A stretch of DNA of 35,943 bases. It comes from Acidobacteriota bacterium. Lineage in GTDB: Bacteria; Acidobacteriota; Polarisedimenticolia; Gp22-AA2. Both the position numbers and the translations under genes were made by a program. The notes under the pieces are model-generated. The model did not search any database. It was not told the origin of the DNA and saw only the letters and a program-made list of their open reading frames with translations. The stretch is taken from NCBI GenBank assembly GCA_018606725.1, contig JAGYID010000021.1, positions 1-35,943 on the forward strand, read 5' to 3'. Below are positions 7,174-15,307 of this stretch, in pieces (position 1 is the first letter of the stretch; the number at the start of each line of letters is the position of its first letter).

Positions 7174-9090
7174 TCAGGCGCCGGGGCTCACTGTGATGGA
7201 CTGCGGCTCCTGACCATCGAGGAAGATCCGCTGCCAGATCTCGAGATTCACCAGGAGCCACAGGCGGCTGCCATGGTCGGCGGCACCGGCGTGGTGCTCC
7301 AGGGCCAGGCTCCTGAGGATGGCGGGGTCGAACAGGTTGCGCCGGAGCGTCCGCGGGGAGAGCACGAACTCCTGGACCACGGACCACCATCCTTCCCGGA
7401 TCCATTTGCCGAACGGCACCGGGAATCCCATCTTGCGGCGCTCGAGGATCGCACGCGGCACGACATCTTTCAGCGCCGCCCGCAGCACCGCCTTGGTTCG
7501 CCAGCCGCGCAGCTTGAAGCGCGCCGGCAGCGCCGTGACCTGCTCCACCAGCGGGTGGTCCAGGTACGGCACCCTGCTTTCGAGGGACGTCGCCATGCTC
7601 ATCTGGTCCTGCTTCATCAGCAGCTCGACGAGGTAGGTCTGCATGTCGGCGCGCCCGATCCGGTCGAGCGTCTCGCCCCCGGCCTCGTCGAACAAGCGCA
7701 GGACGTCACCGTACGGATCCCGGGCGGCGGGTTGCGTCCCGTTCAACAGGAGGTGGCTCTGCAGGAACTGCGGGAAGACGGCGAAGTTCTCGCAGAACAG
7801 CTCGCGGGGACCGGGATCGAGCCCAAGGAAGGTGCGCTCGGCGTAACGGCGCACCATCCGGGGCAGCCCCTTCACGATCCGGCTGGTGTGCCCCCGCAGG
7901 GACGAGGGGACCAGGCGCCAGTAGATCTCTCCGAGCCGCTCGTTCCACGCGGTGACTCGATAGCGGTTGTATCCGAGGAAGAGCTCGTCCGCCCCTTCGC
8001 CGCTCAGCACCACCTTGACGTGCCGGCTGGCGAGCCGGGACACGGCGTGCAGCGGCACGCTCGAGTCGAAGGCGATCGGCTCGTCCTCGTGCCAGACGAG
8101 CCGCGGCAGGTCGGCGAAGAACTCTCCCGCGCCGAGCACAATCTCGCGGTGCACGGCGCCCGCCGCCCGCGCCGCCAGGCGCGCGAAGGCGAGCTCGTTC
8201 GCCTCCACCTCGTCGAAGCCGACCGCGAAGGTCTGGATCGGCTCCTGGACCATGCGCGCCATGAGGACGGCCAGCCCGGTCGAGTCGAGCCCGCCCGACA
8301 GGAACAGTCCCAGCGGGACGTCGCTCATGAGGTGGCTGCGCACGGCGTCCTCCAGCCCGGCGCGCACTTTCACGGCCTGCTGCTCGAGGGTGCTGCCGAC
8401 GGGCTCGGCGGGATCCGGCAGGCGCCACCAGCGCCGCTGCTTGATCCCGGACCCCGGCGACCACGACAGCAGCCGACCCGGCAGAAGCTTGCGCACGCCG
8501 CGGAAGAAGGTCTCTTCGCCGGCGACGAAGCGCGAGGCGAGGAACTCCGGGAGAATCTCCTGGTTGAGGACCGGCTTGATCGGACCCGCGGCCAGGATCG
8601 CCTTGATCTCCGAGGCGAAAATCAGCTCGTCTTCGGTCAGCGCGTAGTACAGCGGCTTGATGCCCAGCCGATCGCGCGCCAGCAGGAGCCGGCCCCGCTT
8701 GCGGTCCCACAGGGCGAAGGCGAACATGCCGCGCAGCGACTCGACGCAGCGGTCCTCGTCCTCTTCGTAGAGATGAAGGATCGTCTCGTTGTCGCTGCGC
8801 GTCCTGTACCGATGCCCCAGGCTTTCGAGCTTCGGCCGGAGCTCCGGGTGGTTGTAAATCTCGCCGTTGCAGACGATCCAGGCGCTCTGGTCCTCGTTCG
8901 CCATCGGCTGCTGGCCGCCCTTCGGGTCGACGATCGCGAGCCGCCGATGACCGAGGCCGATCGGACCCTCGACGAGCAGTCCTTCCCCGTCCGGGCCGCG
9001 GTGGCGGAGCGCCTCCCGCATCCGCTTGAGGCGTTCCTCTTCCACGCCCTTGCCAGGATGGAGCTTCAGGATGCCGACGATGCCGCACAT
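7174..9090 (-). CDS. AsnB-like glutamine amidotransferase of EPS loci (copy 1)
   Basis: 638 residues, close to the usual AsnB-type length. It begins MCGIVGIL, so Cys2 is the class II glutaminase nucleophile after Met removal. The glutaminase domain shows RHRGPDGEG, GHRRLAIVD and CNGEIYNHPELR. The synthetase domain has the ATP-pyrophosphatase loop LFLSGGLDS at about residues 265-273 and VVLSGEGADELFLGYNRY. Canonical AsnB makes asparagine; copies in exopolysaccharide clusters, including exosortase-linked ones, are thought to amidate sugar or uronic-acid carboxylates, although this is rarely proven. Here it sits between the YHS gene and the Asp-box gene with no classical amino-acid biosynthesis neighbours, favouring glycan modification. 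No strong Shine-Dalgarno sequence is seen upstream of the ATG. Confidence 0.92.
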   Translation of the reverse strand: MCGIVGILKLHPGKGVEEERLKRMREALRHRGPDGEGLLVEGPIGLGHRRLAIVDPKGGQQPMANEDQSAWIVCNGEIYNHPELRPKLESLGHRYRTRSDNETILHLYEEDEDRCVESLRGMFAFALWDRKRGRLLLARDRLGIKPLYYALTEDELIFASEIKAILAAGPIKPVLNQEILPEFLASRFVAGEETFFRGVRKLLPGRLLSWSPGSGIKQRRWWRLPDPAEPVGSTLEQQAVKVRAGLEDAVRSHLMSDVPLGLFLSGGLDSTGLAVLMARMVQEPIQTFAVGFDEVEANELAFARLAARAAGAVHREIVLGAGEFFADLPRLVWHEDEPIAFDSSVPLHAVSRLASRHVKVVLSGEGADELFLGYNRYRVTAWNERLGEIYWRLVPSSLRGHTSRIVKGLPRMVRRYAERTFLGLDPGPRELFCENFAVFPQFLQSHLLLNGTQPAARDPYGDVLRLFDEAGGETLDRIGRADMQTYLVELLMKQDQMSMATSLESRVPYLDHPLVEQVTALPARFKLRGWRTKAVLRAALKDVVPRAILERRKMGFPVPFGKWIREGWWSVVQEFVLSPRTLRRNLFDPAILRSLALEHHAGAADHGSRLWLLVNLEIWQRIFLDGQEPQSITVSPGA

Positions 9091-9152
9091 GAATGGTCTC
9101 GAGAGATTGGAGGTGCCGGACGGCGTGACTGTGGCCTGCGGCGTTATCGAAC

Positions 9153-9353
9153 TTAACCGCAGCAGCCATGGCCGCTCTTCGGCGGCTTCGCGGACTTGCC
9201 CAGGTATTGCTCCGGACTAAGATCGAACTGGGTTTTGCACTTGGAGCCACAGAAATAGAGCGTCTGCCCTTTGTACTCGGTTCGTCCAGCGGCGGCGGCC
9301 GTCTCGATATCCATGCCGCACACCGGGTCTGTCACAACTGTGGTGCTCTTCAT
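9153..9353 (-). CDS. Small YHS-domain metal-binding protein
   Basis: 66 residues from the ATG at 9353, preceded by an exceptionally strong AAGGAGGGG ribosome site. The track merges it into a longer 122-aa frame that is not supported. The YHS signature is complete: TDPVCGM near residues 8-14, YFCGSKCKTQF near 33-43 and SPEQY at 46-50. It ends in GHGCCG, giving five cysteines and extra His ligands. YHS domains are found in copper-transporting ATPases, monooxygenase subunits and free-standing metal-binding proteins. The function is probably binding copper or another soft metal; no transporter is adjacent. It lies 17 bases after the 37-aa membrane peptide gene, forming a small unit distinct from the surrounding EPS genes. 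Confidence 0.9.
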   Translation of the reverse strand: MKSTTVVTDPVCGMDIETAAAAGRTEYKGQTLYFCGSKCKTQFDLSPEQYLGKSAKPPKSGHGCCG

Positions 9354-9370
9354 GATCACCCCTCCTTGAA

Positions 9371-9484
9371 TTACTTCTTGAACTGCTTGTTGATGACCAC
9401 GACGAGCAGGATCACGACCACGACAACGACCACAGTCCAAAGCCACATACTGCCGCCCATCCATCCGTCCATTTGGTTCATCAT
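9371..9484 (-). CDS. 37-aa single-span membrane peptide
   Basis: Too short for the ORF track. It reads MMNQMDGWMGGSMWLWTVVVV, continues as a valine/leucine-rich span and ends INKQFKK before TAA at 9371-9373. One membrane helix of about 17-18 residues is flanked by a Met/Gly/Trp-rich N-terminus and a Lys-rich C-terminus, predicting N-out/C-in insertion. An AAGGA site precedes the tandem ATG ATG; the second ATG (9481) is an alternative. The strong ribosome site and co-direction with the YHS gene 17 bases downstream support that it is real. No family is recognised. The Met-rich N-terminus could bind copper, but this is speculation. Confidence 0.7.
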   Translation of the reverse strand: MMNQMDGWMGGSMWLWTVVVVVVVILLVVVINKQFKK

Positions 9485-9507
9485 GGAAATCCTTACGGTG
9501 ACGCTGC

Positions 9508-9526
9508 GGCCGGTCCACCACCGGCC
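9508..9526 (-). terminator. GC hairpin, possible terminator or processing site
   Basis: GGCCGGT and ACCGGCC form a perfect 7-bp stem around a 5-base loop (ccacc). It lies between the lipoprotein stop and the 37-aa peptide gene. No T-run follows on either strand, so it is not a classical intrinsic terminator. Confidence 0.3.
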
Positions 9527-9545
9527 AATTCAGCGCGAGAGAGGC

Positions 9546-9563
9546 CCGGTCTTGAGGGACCGG
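9546..9563 (-). terminator. GC hairpin just downstream of lipoprotein stop
   Basis: CCGGTC and GACCGG form a 6-bp stem with a 6-base loop, six bases beyond the lipoprotein stop on the minus strand. Together with the hairpin at 9508-9526 it may separate the lipoprotein transcript from the YHS unit. There is no U-tract. Confidence 0.3.
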
Positions 9564-9569
9564 ACGCGG

Positions 9570-10136
9570 TTAGCTGCCCGTGACCACGATGTAACCGTCG
9601 AGGTAGGGGGGAGGGAGGGGGCAGGTCGCCCCCGTCGTGCCGTCCGGGTCGAGCAGCGTGACCTGATCGCAGTGCCCGGCCGCCATCTCCCCGCCGGCCG
9701 TCCGGGTGGGTGGATGAAAGGTGGTGAAGCACTCGTACAGGGCGTTCGTGTCGTGATCCAGATACGTCCAGAAGATGTGGCAGGTGACGTCCGCGACCTC
9801 GGCCGTGAGTCCCGTGATCGTTTGTCCCGTGGCCGTGAGTCCCGTGGCGGTGATCCTGAAACCTGGCAGAGACTCGTCCCTGAGGACGGTCACGGGGGCG
9901 AAACTGTCGACCATTGCGGATGTCTGCAGCGAGGTTCCCGTCGGACAGTCCAGAGTCGCGGCGACGTGATGGATGTTCCAGGTCCCCTGCAGATCGACCG
10001 CGGTCACCGCGCAGCCTTCGGGAATGATGATCTGCTCCCCGCCGACTCCGCCACCGCAGGCCGCCAGCAGTCCGAGGCAGAGAGCCAGCACGGGGACAGT
10101 GACGGCAGCCAGCGCCTTACGACGAGACAAAGACAT
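9570..10136 (-). CDS. Predicted lipoprotein of unknown function
   Basis: 188 residues from the ATG at 10136 (GGGAG 6 bases upstream). The N-terminus MSLSRRKALAAVTVPVLALCLGLLAAC is a type II signal peptide with an LAAC lipobox. The mature part begins GGGVGGEQII and contains scattered Cys pairs (ATLDCPTG, DVTCHIFW, YECFTTF, GHCDQV, GATCPL). A central GTWNIHHVAATLD strand resembles lipocalin-like META/DUF domains, but no family can be assigned. An alternative GTG start at 10163 overlaps the heparinase-like stop (GTGA) and also has an AGGAG 6 bases upstream, so either start is possible; it would only lengthen the signal n-region by nine residues. It is likely membrane-anchored in the periplasm. 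GC hairpins follow it. Confidence 0.75.
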   Translation of the reverse strand: MSLSRRKALAAVTVPVLALCLGLLAACGGGVGGEQIIIPEGCAVTAVDLQGTWNIHHVAATLDCPTGTSLQTSAMVDSFAPVTVLRDESLPGFRITATGLTATGQTITGLTAEVADVTCHIFWTYLDHDTNALYECFTTFHPPTRTAGGEMAAGHCDQVTLLDPDGTTGATCPLPPPYLDGYIVVTGS

Positions 10137-10159
10137 GCGTATCTCCCTCTTTTTGTTGA

Positions 10160-12367
10160 TCACGGAAAACTCCTGCCGTTGACGACGACCCCGTCGTCTT
10201 CGAATCTCAGCGTGTCCCTGCCCCCGTCGAGGACCAACCCGGCCGGCCGCCGATCTCCCGGTGAGAGGAGCGAAACGTCCGGAGGCAGGCCGGGCTCGCT
10301 TGCTGTCGGGACGAGGAGCGTGATGATGCGGAGGGGGAGACTCGACTCGGCGGTCACGATCATGACGGGCGCCGGCCGGCGCTGCCCGTAGTCGGGAGAC
10401 ACCCAGCCCTGCGCGGGAACCTCGCGGCCCTCGGCGATCTGCGTCGTCAGGGGGACGTTCGCGAAGGAGCGGATCAGCAGCCCGTGTCCCCGGGGCCCGG
10501 TGGCGCGTACCCAGCCGTTCCGCTGCTCCGCCCGCAGCGGGGCGAACTGGAACCGCGTCTCGATGCGGTGCGTGGCCATTCCCTCCAGGTCATCCACGAT
10601 GACGAGGAAGCGGGGCTTCAGGAACAGGAGCCGGCGACGGTGAACGACCGGGTCGGGAAGACGGCGATAGGCCCCGTGTTCGGCATCGGCATAGCTGAGG
10701 GCGTCGTCGGAGGCGAACCGCCGCAGCCGCGCGCGGGGCGCGGCGTGCCAGGCGAACGGGCCGGCGGGTATGGCCTGCCCGACGCCGTCCACCGTCACGG
10801 TGCTGTGCGCCGCCGTGCCGCGGAACATGTCCCGCCACGAGGGGTCGGCCGCGTATCGGAAGGTGCCGGGGTCCACGACGCACGGCTCGCCGAAAGCGGC
10901 GCACTGGACGCTCAGCAGATCGGCGTGCGCGTGGCCTGCGGCGGCAGGGGGCCCCAGCGGCCCGACATCGAAGATGAACTGGTGGTCGCGGGGCTCCCAG
11001 CCGCTCCGCATCACGACATACCCGCCTGCGCCGAACAGCCCATGGGACGACGGTTTCGGGGGGGCCGGCGCGATGGCGCGGAAGGCGGCCTCGCCCGCCC
11101 GGCCGAGGAGCCACTGCGTCTCGGGGGCCAGACCGCCGGCAGCCCTGGCATACTCGGGCCGCCCGAACAGCGCCGCCGCGGTCGAGAAGATGCCGCGCAC
11201 GTCGCTCGGATGCCGGCGGCGCAGTGCCAGGAGCCAGCCGCCGTCGCCGTCTCCCATGCTCGGCATCGTGCCGGCGGGCGTCGCGATCGCCAGCAGGAAG
11301 TCGAGCGCCTTGCGAATCCTCGCCGGCACCGCCTCCGGGATGCGACGGCCGCAACGCGACGCCAGGATCAGGAAATGCAGGTAGATCTCGATCGTGTAGC
11401 GCTGGTAGCAGGTCGACTGCTCGAAGTAGACCCCGTCGTGCAGCACCTGGCGTGCGACCTGCTCCACCAGGATCCGCTCGCCCGTGCTTTTCCAGCGCCC
11501 GGCCTGGGCGAACCCGGGGAACTGGGTGCCCGCGTAGAACAGGCCGAGGGCTTCTCCCGTGAGATGGGTGTTCGGGGACGTGTAGTGCGACAGGTAGCGC
11601 TCGATGTGGGTCGCGTGGCTGCCGATGCCCGCCCGCATCTCCGCGAACAGGACCGGCGTGAGCGCGCGCGAGCCCCGGAACAGGTGCAGGGCCCAGCACC
11701 AGGAGATCAGCCGCAGCGCGACCTCCAGGCTGCTGGCCCAGTTGATCCCCCAGCCCACCGGGTTGGCGGCGATCCATTCCCGGACCGAGGACGCGAACAT
11801 CTCGGCATATCGCTCGTCCCGGCTCAGGCGATAGGCCTGCCCCAGCGTCACCAGCCACTGGTGCCGGTTCAGCTCCCAGATGACCTTGGGGTCGCCCATC
11901 AGTTCCGAGTTCAGGAGATCGATCCGGCTCCAGTGGGCGAAGCGGCTCCGCCGTCCCGAGACCGGGTCAAGATGCCAATCGATCGGGTCGCCGAAAAAGA
12001 GGCCGCGGTAGCCGAGCAGGTCGAACCGCTTGCGACCGATCGACTCGGCCGTCGCCAGCAGCCGGGGGCGCGCCAGCGGCAGCGACCCGTCGAGGAAGCG
12101 CTCTGTCGCGTCGCTCGCGGCGCCGGCGAAGAACCGGCCCGGCGCGTCCTCGTTGAAGCGCTGCTGCGCCCACGCGAGCGCCCAGTCCACCTCGTCCCCC
12201 GGCGGCCTGTGCGCGATCGCGCCCGCCTTGGCCGGAAGGAGCGCGCGCCGCGCGCCGTCCTCGGGGACGATCGCCGCGCCGAGGCGCTCCAGCCACTTCG
12301 CGGCCTCCTGCCGGCCACGACTGGCAAGCTCCTGAAATCCCATCCCCGACAAGCGCTCCAGCCTCAT
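10160..12367 (-). CDS. Heparinase II/III family protein (polysaccharide lyase-like)
   Basis: 735 residues from the ATG at 12367, overlapping the upstream glycosyltransferase stop by four bases. An alpha/alpha-toroid N-terminal half contains NRHQWLVTLGQAY, NWASSLEVALRLISW and YTSPNTHLTGEALGLFYAG, a conserved block of the family with a catalytic-type Asn/His pair. The C-terminal beta-sandwich carries PPAAAGHAHADLLSVQ near residue 477, matching the family His motif, plus VVDPGTFRY. Family members cleave heparin, alginate or other uronic-acid glycans by beta-elimination; members in EPS loci are thought to trim or release the polymer. No signal peptide is visible (N-terminus MRLERLSGMGFQELASRGRQ), which is odd for an enzyme acting outside the cytoplasm. 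The substrate is unknown, but it suggests a uronic-acid-containing glycan. Confidence 0.88.
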   Translation of the reverse strand: MRLERLSGMGFQELASRGRQEAAKWLERLGAAIVPEDGARRALLPAKAGAIAHRPPGDEVDWALAWAQQRFNEDAPGRFFAGAASDATERFLDGSLPLARPRLLATAESIGRKRFDLLGYRGLFFGDPIDWHLDPVSGRRSRFAHWSRIDLLNSELMGDPKVIWELNRHQWLVTLGQAYRLSRDERYAEMFASSVREWIAANPVGWGINWASSLEVALRLISWCWALHLFRGSRALTPVLFAEMRAGIGSHATHIERYLSHYTSPNTHLTGEALGLFYAGTQFPGFAQAGRWKSTGERILVEQVARQVLHDGVYFEQSTCYQRYTIEIYLHFLILASRCGRRIPEAVPARIRKALDFLLAIATPAGTMPSMGDGDGGWLLALRRRHPSDVRGIFSTAAALFGRPEYARAAGGLAPETQWLLGRAGEAAFRAIAPAPPKPSSHGLFGAGGYVVMRSGWEPRDHQFIFDVGPLGPPAAAGHAHADLLSVQCAAFGEPCVVDPGTFRYAADPSWRDMFRGTAAHSTVTVDGVGQAIPAGPFAWHAAPRARLRRFASDDALSYADAEHGAYRRLPDPVVHRRRLLFLKPRFLVIVDDLEGMATHRIETRFQFAPLRAEQRNGWVRATGPRGHGLLIRSFANVPLTTQIAEGREVPAQGWVSPDYGQRRPAPVMIVTAESSLPLRIITLLVPTASEPGLPPDVSLLSPGDRRPAGLVLDGGRDTLRFEDDGVVVNGRSFP

Positions 12368-13422
12368 GATGGTTGACCGGCATACACCGCGAGCCAGGAG
12401 CTGCGCACGTTCTCCCAGCGGTACTTCTCCGCCTCCTGCCTGGCGCATCGCGCGATGAGCTGGGCGCGGTTCGGGTTCCCCAGGAGATAGGACGCGGCGT
12501 CGGCCATCGCCTCCGGGTCCTCGCGCGGCACGAGCAGGCCGGTGGTGCGGTGGCGGATGAGGTTGGCCAGGTCGCCGGTCGGGGTGGAGACGACGGGGAG
12601 CCCGGCGGCGAAGGCCTCCAGGACCGACACCGGCTGGTTGTCGACCACCGATGAGTTCAGCAGGATGTCGGCCTCTTCGTACAGTCTTGGCATCTGTCGC
12701 GGATCGACCGCCCCGGCGAAGCGCACCCCTCCCGCCCCGAGTGCTTCGGCCAGGCCCCGGAGGCGCTTCTCCTCGCTTCCCGACCCGGCGACCGTCAGGG
12801 TGGCCTCCGGGTAGCTCTTCTTCAGGCGCGAGAAGGCGCGGATCGTCACATCCACGCGGTAGTGGGGCTCGAGGCCGCGGGCGGACAGAAAGCGCGGCTT
12901 CAGGGGAGGCCGGTCACGGTAGCGGAAGCGCGCCGTGTCCACGATGTTGCGGATGACGCGCGCCCGGTAGCCATGACGCGCGAAGACCTCTTTCAAGTAT
13001 TCCGACGGCACGACGATCTCGTCGACCCGGCGCAGGAAGGGGTGCACCAGCAGACCCCAGCCAGCCAGGTGCGCCTCCGCCTCGCCACTGTGGTAGTGCA
13101 GCACGACCCGCTTCCCGTAATACCGCGAGGCCGCGATGGCCGGCGCCGGGGCGAGGAGGAACGACCAGAACGACGCGGAAAAGATATGAGCGACATCGAC
13201 CTCGCGCAGTTGCGCGAGGGACGGCAGGTAAAGTGACTGGTTGAGCAGGGTGCGGGCGTAAGGCCACCGACGCACCCATGACAGTGCCCGGGGAAATGCC
13301 GGATCGATGGGGATCCGGGTGACCTGGTGCCCCTCCTCCCGCAGGCGGTCCTGGAGCGCCGCCGCCTGGACCTCCTGCCCCCCCGTGGATCCGGGGCCGG
13401 ACGCGATCAGAGCGACGCGCAT
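12364..13422 (-). CDS. GT4 family glycosyltransferase
   Basis: 352 residues from the ATG at 13422, preceded by AGGGAGG. The GT-B N-domain starts MRVALIASGPGSTGGQEVQ, with the glycine loop of the acceptor side. The C-domain shows FLSARGLEPHYRVDVTIRAF, ATLTVAGSGSEEKRLRGLAE, FAGAVDPRQMPRLYEEADILLNSS and the nucleotide-sugar loop SVLEAFAAGLPVVSTPTGDLANLI, which contains the E-x7-E-like region. The YEEADILLNSSVVDNQPVS phrase is typical of EPS glycosyltransferases. It overlaps the AsnB-like gene upstream by 16 bases and the heparinase-like gene downstream by four, so it is firmly part of the operon. The donor sugar cannot be inferred. Cytoplasmic or peripheral. Confidence 0.92.
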   Translation of the reverse strand: MRVALIASGPGSTGGQEVQAAALQDRLREEGHQVTRIPIDPAFPRALSWVRRWPYARTLLNQSLYLPSLAQLREVDVAHIFSASFWSFLLAPAPAIAASRYYGKRVVLHYHSGEAEAHLAGWGLLVHPFLRRVDEIVVPSEYLKEVFARHGYRARVIRNIVDTARFRYRDRPPLKPRFLSARGLEPHYRVDVTIRAFSRLKKSYPEATLTVAGSGSEEKRLRGLAEALGAGGVRFAGAVDPRQMPRLYEEADILLNSSVVDNQPVSVLEAFAAGLPVVSTPTGDLANLIRHRTTGLLVPREDPEAMADAASYLLGNPNRAQLIARCARQEAEKYRWENVRSSWLAVYAGQPS

Positions 13423-15299
13423 GCGACCTCCCTTTGGCGAGCGGGGCGGGCGTCGACGAAGGCGCGGCACCACAGCTCGAATGAGAGGAGCGTCCAGATT
13501 TCCAGGTCGAGCGGACGGCCCGCCTCGTGATTCCGCACCAGAGTTTCGATCGCGGCCGGGTTGAAGATGCCCCGCTCGCGGCTGCGTTTCGTCAGGAGCA
13601 GATCGCGGACGAAGCTGCCGAGCTTCCCGCGGAACCAGCGGCCGAGCGGGATGGCGAAGCCGTGCTTGCGCCTGTCGATGATGTCGTCGGGCAGGATGCC
13701 CCGCATCGCTTCCTTGAAAATCCACTTCGTCGTGCCGCCGCGCAGCAGCATCCCGGGCGGCAGCGTCGCCGCGAACTCGACCAGCCGATGGTCCAGAAGC
13801 GGCTCACGCGCTTCCAGCGAGTGCGCCATGCTCATCCGGTCCACCTTGGTGAGGATGTCCTGGGGCAGATAGGCCTTCATGTCCATGTAGCGCGCCGCCG
13901 ACAGCCAGTGGCCGCCCGCCCGCGCCAGGTATCCCAGCTCCTCGCCCCCGGGGTCGCCATCCCCCATGCGCCCGAGGACCTCGGGCAGGAACAGGCGCTG
14001 CATGTCGTCGCGACGGAAGAGCATCGATTCGTCCAGGTAGCGGTGCGGCCCGTCGAGCGCCATGTTGCGCAGGAAATTCCGTCCCTTCATTCCCGGAGGA
14101 AGGAGCGCAGCCACCGCCCCGGCGATCCGGCGCGCCGACCCGGGCAGCCGGAGGGCGCGCCTGCGCGCCTCGACGGCGTACCTGTCGTAGCCGGCGAACA
14201 GCTCGTCTCCGCCATCGCCGGAAAGCACCACCTTCACGTGCCCTGCCGCCAGCTTCGACACCACGTAGGTGGGGATGGCGGAGGCGTCGCCGAACGGCTC
14301 GTCGAGGTGCCAGGCGATGTCCTCGACGATGTCGATCACCTCGGGCTCGACGACGAGCTCGTGGTGCTCGGTCCCGAACTCCCGGGCGACCCGCCGGGCG
14401 TGCGCGCTCTCGTCGAACGCCTGGTCCTTGAAGCCGATGGTGAAAGTCTTGACAGGGCCGGGCAGGTGGCGCGCCATGCTGGCCACCACCGCGCTCGAGT
14501 CGAGCCCGCCGCTCAGGAAGGCCCCCAGCGGCACGTCGCTCACCAGCCGCAGGCGCACCGACTCGTCCACCAGAGCGCGCAGCTCCTCGGCGAGGTCGCC
14601 GGCGCTCCGGCCGTTGACCGGCTCGAAGCGCGCGTCCCAATAGGGGAGGACCCGCGCCCCGCCTCCGGGCGTGGCGATCAACAGGTGCCCGGCGGGGAGC
14701 TTGTGGACCCCCTGGACGATGCTGTCGGACGCGGGGGTCGTGAGAAACGTGAACAGGTGCGACGCGGCCCGCCAGTTGATCTCCGGCTCGATGTACGGCA
14801 GCTCGAGGAGGGCCTTGAGCTCGGAAGCGAACGCGAGCCGTCCGGCGAACTCGGCGTAGTACAGCGGCTTCACGCCGAGACGGTCGCGGGCCAGGAGGAG
14901 CCGCCGCCGTCGTTCGTCCCACAGGGCGAATGCGAACATGCCGCGCAGGTGATCGACGCACTGATCGCCGTACTCCTCGTACAGGTGGACGATGGTCTCC
15001 GTGTCGGTGAGCGTATAGAACGCATGTCCTCTCGACTTCAGGTCCTGTCGGAGATCCCGGAAGTTGTAGATCTCGCCGTTCAGCACCACCCAGACCGTCC
15101 TGTCCTCGTTGTGGATCGGCTGCCGGCCGGTTTCGAGATCGATGATGCTCAGCCGCCGCATTCCCAATCCGGCGCAGCCGCCCAGGTACAGGCCCTCGTC
15201 GTCCGGCCCGCGGTGGCGCATCACGTTGCACATGCGCCGAAGGAGGTCCGGATCGACCTGCGCGCTGTAGGGATTGAGGATGCCGGCGATGCCGCACAT
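13407..15299 (-). CDS. AsnB-like glutamine amidotransferase of EPS loci (copy 2)
   Basis: 630 residues from the ATG at 15299; the longer track ORF upstream is a shadow of the flippase. It starts MCGIAGILNPYSAQ, with Cys2 as glutaminase nucleophile. RHRGPDDEGLYLGG, LNGEIYNFRDLRQ and the ATP-binding FLSGGLDSSAVVAS are present, as are VVLSGDGGDELFAGYDRY and the closing RKHGFAIPLGRWFRG. All catalytic elements of the asparagine synthetase (glutamine-hydrolysing) fold look intact. It closely resembles the amidotransferases common in exopolysaccharide/exosortase loci and is clearly divergent from copy 1 at 7174-9090. Two such enzymes suggest two distinct amidation steps or substrates on the glycan. 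It follows the flippase by 8 bases. Confidence 0.93.
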   Translation of the reverse strand: MCGIAGILNPYSAQVDPDLLRRMCNVMRHRGPDDEGLYLGGCAGLGMRRLSIIDLETGRQPIHNEDRTVWVVLNGEIYNFRDLRQDLKSRGHAFYTLTDTETIVHLYEEYGDQCVDHLRGMFAFALWDERRRRLLLARDRLGVKPLYYAEFAGRLAFASELKALLELPYIEPEINWRAASHLFTFLTTPASDSIVQGVHKLPAGHLLIATPGGGARVLPYWDARFEPVNGRSAGDLAEELRALVDESVRLRLVSDVPLGAFLSGGLDSSAVVASMARHLPGPVKTFTIGFKDQAFDESAHARRVAREFGTEHHELVVEPEVIDIVEDIAWHLDEPFGDASAIPTYVVSKLAAGHVKVVLSGDGGDELFAGYDRYAVEARRRALRLPGSARRIAGAVAALLPPGMKGRNFLRNMALDGPHRYLDESMLFRRDDMQRLFLPEVLGRMGDGDPGGEELGYLARAGGHWLSAARYMDMKAYLPQDILTKVDRMSMAHSLEAREPLLDHRLVEFAATLPPGMLLRGGTTKWIFKEAMRGILPDDIIDRRKHGFAIPLGRWFRGKLGSFVRDLLLTKRSRERGIFNPAAIETLVRNHEAGRPLDLEIWTLLSFELWCRAFVDARPARQREVACASL

Positions 15300-15307
15300 G
15301 GGCGGGA

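Noticed and set aside
9168-10391. Long plus-strand ORFs opposite real genes (for example 9168-10391, 13527-15377, 10484-12376, 4863-6101)
   Set aside because: They are antisense shadows caused by high GC. Their translations are Arg/Gly/Pro/Ala-rich with no domains, while the minus-strand frames carry full family motifs.
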